From Chloromonas sp. AAM2 (Eukaryota > Chlorophyta > Chlorophyceae > Chlamydomonadales > Chlamydomonadaceae): a DNA stretch of 11,645 nt. The stretch covers positions 1 to 11,645 of the forward strand of contig QAXH01002906.1 of NCBI GenBank assembly GCA_004335635.1. Reading direction: 5' to 3'. Made by a program: the position numbers and the translations under genes. The notes below the pieces were generated by a model. It worked only from the letters and a program-made list of their open reading frames with translations, did no database searches and had not been told where the DNA came from. Shown here piece after piece: positions 8,801 through 11,645 of the stretch (positions within the stretch are counted from its first letter, which is position 1; each line of letters opens with the position of its first letter).

Positions 8801-9411
8801 CGGGGTTGGGTGTGGGGTTGAGAGCGGCCAGGGCCGACACCAGGTTGAGTAAATCAGCTGTGTCCTGGGGGCTGGGCACAAGGGAACCGTTCAGCCTGTA
8901 GACATGTGCTGGAGCAGTGCGTTTGCATACACCAAGGGATGGGATGGGATGTGTGCCGCAAGAAAGAGGAAAACTCTGCCCCTCACTCTGGTCCCCTCAC
9001 TCTGTCCCCCTCACTCACTCCCCCACTCCATTGACGCGGTATCCGCTACATTGTATGGGCCCGTGCACCTGAACGCTTACTAGCCACTACTGAACAATGT
9101 AAGCTGGCACCTCACCTGCTGACCGTTCTCAACAAATCCCCTTTAAGGTGTACCAACTTGGCTTGATTGCTGGGCACATCGCCCACTTCATTGTGTAGAG
9201 ATGGCGTGACAGAAATGGGACGGATTACACGACGCAACATTGGTTTGCCAGCCTTCCATGAAATATGAAATGACGCCCATTGGCTGCTTTGAGGCAGGTA
9301 ATGCGTGCATGACCTGCACCGAGCAGGTTTGGTGGTCTGGGGCACCCAGCTCGGTCTGCGCGGACAGGCTTGGGCTTGGGCCTTGGCACTTAAATGGGAA
9401 CGAGCCTGCAT
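5732..9411 (-). CDS. Plastid-lipid-associated protein (PAP/fibrillin family), seven exons
   Basis: PAP/fibrillins are plastid proteins that bind lipids or isoprenoids at thylakoids and plastoglobules and help protect photosynthetic membranes under stress. Exons on the minus strand are 9411-9116, 8895-8776, 8344-8242, 7548-7319, 6708-6575, 6326-6233 and 5857-5732. All junctions keep phase, but exon 5 is one base short of keeping frame. The product would be about 367 residues. Residues 1-60 are Ala/Ser/Arg/Gln-rich with few acids, as in a plastid transit peptide. Family signatures follow in order: KGDLLRTVSRLNG (the usual K.ELL.AI..L.RG), LNPTPNPETSPLMNGRW joined to VLLYTSN, NFQTFDLIAGTVSNEARF, GPVGYVDTCYLDQQ and LRISSGDKGSLFITVRD, then an acidic and Ala-rich tail. 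ATG9411 opens the transit-like stretch; ATG9483 is also in frame, and a good acceptor-like sequence ends just inside the ATG. Oddities are a GC-AG intron 2, a minisatellite in intron 3, a Gly/Pro-rich insert in exon 4 and a frame break in exon 5. The exact fibrillin subgroup is not assignable here. Confidence 0.85.
5858..6232 (-). other. Fibrillin intron 6
   Basis: A 375-base GT..AG intron (GTGTGTGAG to ACATGCAG). No other feature seen. Confidence 0.78.
6233..6326 (-). CDS. Fibrillin exon 6 (YVDTCYLD motif)
   Basis: The acceptor is GATGCGTGCAG and the donor CAG|GTGTGTGAG. The exon encodes VSLPLAVPNLLKGG and GPVGYVDTCYLDQQ, matching the family's GWLDTTYLDEDLRI block together with exon 7. Confidence 0.85.
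6575..6708 (-). CDS. Fibrillin exon 5, with a one-base frame break
   Basis: The acceptor CTGCTGCAG is followed by G completing Arg250, then FDLLGSPASITVVGTAEVV, a good fibrillin strand pair. This frame hits TGA at 6621-6623. A second frame in the same exon reads GRLRAMFTAFTLTVDGQQ and ends AG|GTATGC, exactly in phase with exon 6. The exon is therefore one base too short to be continuous. The break lies between about 6625 and 6660, in a G/C-rich stretch with two four-base C runs on the plus strand. Confidence 0.7.
6709..7318 (-). other. Fibrillin intron 4
   Basis: A 610-base GT..AG intron (GTGCGG to CTGCTGCAG). Internal acceptor-like sites were tried (for example GGCTTTCAG and AACCCTGCAG) but gave stops or non-family sequence in phase. 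Confidence 0.75.
7319..7548 (-). CDS. Fibrillin exon 4 (with Gly/Pro/Ala-rich insert)
   Basis: The acceptor is GATATGCAG and the donor is GCAAG|GTGCGG. The exon encodes ALSDQLYKIFYSYLPILAG, then about 40 residues of G, P, A, R and S, then NFQTFDLIAGTVSNEA. The flanks fit the fibrillin core strands. The central stretch (7369-7491) is much more GC-rich than its neighbours and looks like a lineage-specific loop. Confidence 0.8.
7549..8241 (-). other. Fibrillin intron 3
   Basis: A 693-base GT..AG intron (GTGAGT to GATATGCAG). About the first third is the minisatellite made of copies of its own donor region; the rest shows nothing recognisable. Confidence 0.8.
7995..8254. repeat. Nested 46-bp/18-bp minisatellite at the fibrillin intron 3 donor
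   Basis: Four 46-base units start at 7995, 8041, 8087 and 8133. They are followed by three 18-base subunits (GTCACACACACTCCTCAG at 8179, 8197 and 8215) and a partial unit that runs into exon 3. Each 46-base unit is one 18-base subunit plus a 28-base segment. Read on the minus strand, the 28-base segment contains TCCAG|GTGAGTGACC, the same as the true exon 3 donor. The period is not a multiple of three, so coding is unlikely. Confidence 0.95.
8242..8344 (-). CDS. Fibrillin exon 3 (WVLLYTS motif)
   Basis: This exon supplies one base of Arg139, then WVLLYTSNAPG and a linker ending LQSISPFQ. The donor is TTCCAG|GTGAGTGACC, a full consensus donor. This exon-intron border is the seed of the adjoining minisatellite. 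Confidence 0.85.
8345..8775 (-). other. Fibrillin intron 2, GC-AG type
   Basis: The donor reads GGCAG|GCAAGT, an exact match to the GC-intron donor consensus, and the acceptor is CTTAAAAG. The nearest GT alternative (CGAG|GTCAGC, exon end at 8745) would insert extra residues between NGR and W and break the family motif. Confidence 0.8.
8776..8895 (-). CDS. Fibrillin exon 2 (NPTPNP motif)
   Basis: This exon opens after CATGTCTACAG, completes Arg (AG|G), then encodes LNGSLVPSPQ... and the family hallmark ALNPTPNPETSPLMNG. It ends with AG followed by GCAAGT, a GC-type donor. The exon 3 base G completes Arg, producing the conserved NGRW.LLYT. Confidence 0.85.
8979..9029. repeat. 14-bp minisatellite in fibrillin intron 1
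   Basis: CCCCTCACTCTGGT (8979), CCCCTCACTCTGTC (8993), CCCCTCACTCACTC (9007) and a partial fourth copy. On the transcribed strand each unit contains GAGTGAGGGG, which includes a donor-like GTGAGG. It lies about 90 bases past the real exon 1 donor. Confidence 0.85.
9116..9411 (-). CDS. Fibrillin exon 1 (transit peptide and start of domain)
   Basis: This exon encodes 98 residues plus two bases. It starts MQARSHLSAKAQAQACPRR, which is basic and lacks acidic residues as transit peptides do, and ends VHLKGDLLRTVS with donor CAG|GTGAGG. The run just before GCTCG (ending ATTCTCAATGCAG) also resembles a 3' splice site. If that is used, the true start lies in an exon further upstream, inside the space shared with the stress-protein gene. 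Confidence 0.75.
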
Positions 9412-9574
9412 TGAGAATAGAGTTGTATAGGAAATAGGTATGCTGTATCTAGGCTGATGTTGAGGATCAAATTCTAACCACATCTGGGAGTTACGTCACG
9501 TGGGAGTTATGTCGTGTTCCGGAAGAATTCTGGCTTGATTGAGCGACCCGAGCTCATCGCGTTCAAAGTCAACT
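9412..9574. promoter_or_regulatory. Compact divergent promoter region
   Basis: Only 163 bases separate the ATG of the fibrillin gene (minus) from the ATG of the stress-protein gene (plus). Both leaders and the shared control DNA must fit here, or within the first parts of the genes. No TATA box is evident; ACGT-core boxes sit near the middle. Confidence 0.6.
9485..9516. promoter_or_regulatory. 16-bp tandem repeat with G-box and ACGTCA elements
   Basis: TGGGAGTTACGTCACG and TGGGAGTTATGTCGTG are exactly adjacent and match at 14 of 16 bases. The first copy contains ACGTCA (9493-9498) and, across the junction, the palindromic G-box CACGTG (9497-9502). In plants these are bZIP/bHLH binding sites tied to light and stress responses; that role in this alga is inference. 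The position between two stress-type genes fits a shared operator. Confidence 0.6.
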
Positions 9575-9883
9575 ATGGCTTCCGATCGCCAGAAATCTGT
9601 GTTCCTTTTCGCAGCGGACGACACGGACGCGAGCCAGAGGACCTTTGTGTGGTTCCTCAAAACAGTTTACCACAACGGCGATGAAGTGCATTTGATACAT
9701 GTCATCCCCCGTAGCAAGTTCCAGGCCTCAGCATACGCTGTGCCAGCCGTGGATTACGTCCCGCAGATAGACCGAGCCAAGTACGAAGCGGCCATCCAAA
9801 CTGCTGAGGAAGTCATCGTCAAGAGATACCTGTCCTTGTTTCCGCTCGAGTCGAACACAACGCCCATCGTACACATCGTGAAG
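9575..9883 (+). CDS. Universal stress protein exon 1
   Basis: This exon encodes residues 1-103 and ends CATCGTGAAG|GTGAGG in phase 0. Reading on past the donor leaves the family pattern at once. Confidence 0.9.
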
Positions 9884-10233
9884 GTGAGGGACGGATCCAT
9901 TGACATGCAACCACACTCTTCATACGCACACACTGCAGGCCCCTGCCATGAATAAGATGTACATCACGCATGGATACCTCGTCTGAGCACATGCACAGCC
10001 ACATTGCAAGAGGCATCTCCCATGCCCAGCCCCTTGTGTTGATCTTGCAGTCTGAGATTGACACGGAGACAGTGGGGCACATCATCGTTCAGAAAGCAGA
10101 GGAGCTCAATGCTACGATGATTGTGATGGCAAACCGCAGCAAGGGCGCTGTGACCGAATTCTTCATGGGCAGTGTCTCCAAATACGTGCTCGCACATAGC
10201 AAGAAGCCCGTGTGTGTGGCTAAAGGCGTTTGA
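9575..10233 (+). CDS. Universal stress protein (UspA-like domain), two exons
   Basis: Usp proteins are small, usually dimeric, often ATP-binding proteins induced by stress. Exons 9575-9883 and 10051-10233 give 163 residues, the normal length of a single-domain family member. The fold is visible: strand KSVFLFAADDTDAS with the early Asp, helix, GDEVHLIHVIPR, a helix containing TAEEVIVKRYL, PIVHIVK, then DTETVGHIIVQKAEEL, TMIVMANRSKG, FFMGSVSKYVLAHSKKPVCV. In the nucleotide-binding loop, usually G-2x-G-9x-G-S/T, the first two glycines are Ala130 and Ser133 while Gly143-Ser144 are kept. ATG9575 is the first ATG after an in-frame TGA (9536-9538) and matches the family's N-terminus. No transit peptide is apparent, so it is probably cytosolic. 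It shares its upstream DNA with the fibrillin gene. Confidence 0.92.
9884..10050 (+). other. Universal stress protein intron
   Basis: A 167-base phase-0 GT..AG intron (GTGAGGGACG to GATCTTGCAG). Joining gives PIVHIVKSEIDTETVGHI, an uninterrupted family match. Confidence 0.9.
10051..10233 (+). CDS. Universal stress protein exon 2
   Basis: This exon encodes residues 104-163, including the modified nucleotide-binding loop and the final strand PVCVAKG, and ends in TGA. Confidence 0.9.
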   Translation, partial: SEIDTETVGHIIVQKAEELNATMIVMANRSKGAVTEFFMGSVSKYVLAHSKKPVCVAKGV

Positions 10234-10673
10234 GCTGCATCATACGAGGCTGTGCAACGTACTGCAAACCCCAGCTGTTCGCGTACTGCCAGGCCCGTGA
10301 TTGCACCAGGCACGGATTCTGGGCCATTGATTGATGATGCAGAATGGCAGAACGGTTTTCAATTCGCTAGGCATGATTGCGCCACGGATTGCACCACGGA
10401 ATGGACCACTGTTGGTCTTCTTGTGGCGCTATTCTAGCCAACAGTTTACAGCAGCCAGCAGCATGTGAGCTTTCAAGGTGCGGGGCGTGTTGGGCATTTC
10501 CATGACCATGGAGACCAAAGCTTTCAGCGCATGAGCTTCCAGCGAGGAAATGCTTGTCCGGAATTGGGCATCTCCAGGTTGTCACCCAATCTCAAACGTG
10601 CTTGCGTGGGCGCTTTCCCAGCGCATCAAGGACAACCTCAAGCATGCCAGTCTCAATCCAGTGACCTCGCAGC

Positions 10674-10763
10674 CTCTTTTAAAATAGCAGCAAAGAACAC
10701 CTCTATCACCAGGCAGGTTGAACGCTCAGTGCTCCTCTTCTTACTCTTTTAAAATAGCTGCAA
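10674..10763. repeat. Duplicated CTCTTTTAAAATAGC element, 70-bp spacing
   Basis: Twenty-base copies at 10674-10693 and 10744-10763 differ at one base (GCAGCAA versus GCTGCAA). Each has the palindrome TTTTAAAA at its centre. They lie in the presumed 3' UTR of the stress-protein gene. Confidence 0.85.
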
Positions 10764-11215
10764 TCGAGGTTTCCTATACGTAGGATGGCAGGAGTTGGTG
10801 TCACTGTCGTATAAGACAACGTTTGCCGACAACGTTTACGATTTTCAAGTCTACTGGAGTTTTTGTATGTTTTTACCTTCTTTTCTGTATCCTTTTGTTC
10901 ATGTGTTGCACTGGCACACTATTGTGGCCACCGTTTTCATTGGACTGGTCTATCCTGTCACAGAATTTGGTTGAGCTTCCAGGCACAGCCCTGTGGCGTT
11001 CGTGCGTTCACTGTATACCACGGTGTATGCCCAGCCACGTGCTCAGGATGAAATGTGGCATATGTTTACAGAGATTGTCTGCAACTGGCAAAAGCGAAGG
11101 TTGCACCCCATCGCATCATCTTCTTTTGTTTACTTCTTCTTTGCTGTTAATTACAACAGAACACTGTCTGTTCTGGATGTGTTTTGGTATGTTGTATGAA
11201 CACTATCCCATGTGT

Positions 11216-11220
11216 TGTAA
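11216..11220 (+). terminator. Candidate polyadenylation signal (TGTAA) of the stress-protein gene
   Basis: The first plus-strand TGTAA I found after the stop, 983 bases downstream. It implies a long 3' UTR, which is not unusual for green algae, but transcript evidence is lacking. Confidence 0.3.
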
Positions 11221-11318
11221 CAGACGATTCTTGCTGTCTTCGTTTTGCCAGCTGCATTGGTTCAAACATGTCCTGTGCTGACAATTGGTAAGGTCTGTTG
11301 CTGCCAGGCGATGTTTAC

Positions 11319-11338
11319 AAGAGCTAGCAAGAGCTAGC
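11319..11338. repeat. 10-bp tandem duplication
   Basis: AAGAGCTAGC occurs twice, back to back. Each copy contains the palindrome GCTAGC or AGCT. Confidence 0.85.
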
Positions 11339-11449
11339 GTGGCTAATTGTGCAAGCAGCAACGCTGAGCTTGGCATTTGCGTGCTGCCAACGAAAGCCGG
11401 ATTGGCACACATCCAAATTCTTATGGCCTCGCTCTGGTGGATATTCATA

Positions 11450-11481
11450 CATCATCATCAGCATCATCATCAGCATCATTA
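11450..11481. repeat. CATCATCATCAG repeat tract
   Basis: Two perfect 12-base units CATCATCATCAG at 11450 and 11462, then a decayed CATCATTA. A simple trinucleotide-type repeat in non-coding DNA. Confidence 0.9.
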
Positions 11482-11645
11482 CATGGCTTTTCATGGTTCA
11501 ACCCACGGTACTGCAGCTAGGCACAATATTTCTCCAAGAACTACGCGCCTGACACTCGTAAAGACAAGAAAGCTCACTGGTGGCAGGGTGCAAAGTACGA
11601 ATGTCATCACTGGCAACACGGTTCCAAGTCGAGAGTGGGGCACCC

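Larger units (their letters stand above)
10234..11645. other. Long 3' region of the stress-protein gene and right flank, no supportable gene
   Basis: The open frames here have no domain, poor start contexts and a T-rich or random composition, so I call no gene. It holds a duplicated TTTTAAAA element, a TGTAA at 11216-11220, a 10-bp tandem repeat and a CAT/CAG tract. The minus strand also has TGTAA-type sequences near 11313-11317 and 11478-11482, which could mark the 3' end of a gene arriving from the right. Confidence 0.5.

Noticed and set aside
9539..9574. Extended start of the stress protein at TTG9539
   Set aside because: ATG9575 is the first ATG, matches the family's N-terminus and follows an in-frame stop closely. 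A TTG start is not expected in a nuclear gene.
9884..9955. Unspliced stress protein ending at 9955
   Set aside because: The translated intron loses all family similarity, while splicing at 9884/10051 restores a complete Usp domain of normal length.
10465..10752. Diverged repeat of GAGCTTTC..TTGGGCATTTCC and GAGCTTCC..TTGGGCATCTCC, with a 95-residue frame
   Set aside because: The similarity is patchy with unequal spacing, and the frame starts at GTG. It is not strong enough to call a repeat or a gene.
10823..11281. 152-residue plus-strand open frame with hydrophobic stretches
   Set aside because: It lacks a convincing ATG context, is Cys/Leu/Phe-rich because the DNA is T-rich, matches no family I know and fits better as 3' UTR of the stress-protein gene.
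1..11645. tRNA, rRNA, transposon or viral genes
   Set aside because: No tRNA-like arms, rRNA blocks, transposase or reverse-transcriptase motifs, or terminal inverted repeats with target duplications were seen on either strand.

Overview
The window looks like nuclear DNA of a photosynthetic eukaryote, most likely a green alga (chlorophyte). It holds three intron-containing protein genes and no operon, ribosome-binding-site or phage logic. The introns are mostly GT..AG with GTGAG, GTGCG or GTATG donors. One gene encodes a plastid-lipid-associated protein (PAP/fibrillin family). TGTAA motifs, the usual chlorophyte polyadenylation signal, lie at plausible distances past two of the three genes. 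Which alga it is cannot be decided from this sequence alone.

Layout. (1) Positions 1-548 are upstream or intron sequence with two (TGT)n microsatellites. (2) Positions 549-4941, plus strand, carry a two-exon gene for a very large low-complexity protein of about 1,347 residues (Ser/Pro/Ala/Gln-rich) that I do not recognise. The two long open stretches join in frame across a GT..AG intron. (3) Positions 4942-5731 are a convergent 3' region with several short diverged tandem repeats. On the minus strand it also carries a surprisingly long stop-free frame. (4) Positions 5732-9411, minus strand, carry a seven-exon PAP/fibrillin gene. I rebuilt it from splice sites and family motifs because no single exon exceeds 300 bases. 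(5) Positions 9412-9574 are a compact divergent promoter with a 16-bp tandem repeat of ACGT-type boxes, including a perfect G-box. (6) Positions 9575-10233, plus strand, carry a two-exon universal stress protein (UspA-like) gene. (7) Positions 10234-11645 look like its long 3' region with small repeats and no supportable gene.

The fibrillin and stress-protein genes are transcribed away from each other from about 160 bp of shared DNA. The likely functional unit is therefore a pair of co-regulated stress genes: a plastid lipid/thylakoid-protection protein and a cytosolic nucleotide-binding stress protein. The fibrillin gene is the most informative part. It contains a GC-AG intron, an intronic minisatellite that has copied its own 5' splice site several times, a one-base frame break in exon 5, and an open frame of 272 codons directly after its stop codon.

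I saw no wholly new biological system. The splice-site minisatellite and the post-stop open frame are the most unusual structures.
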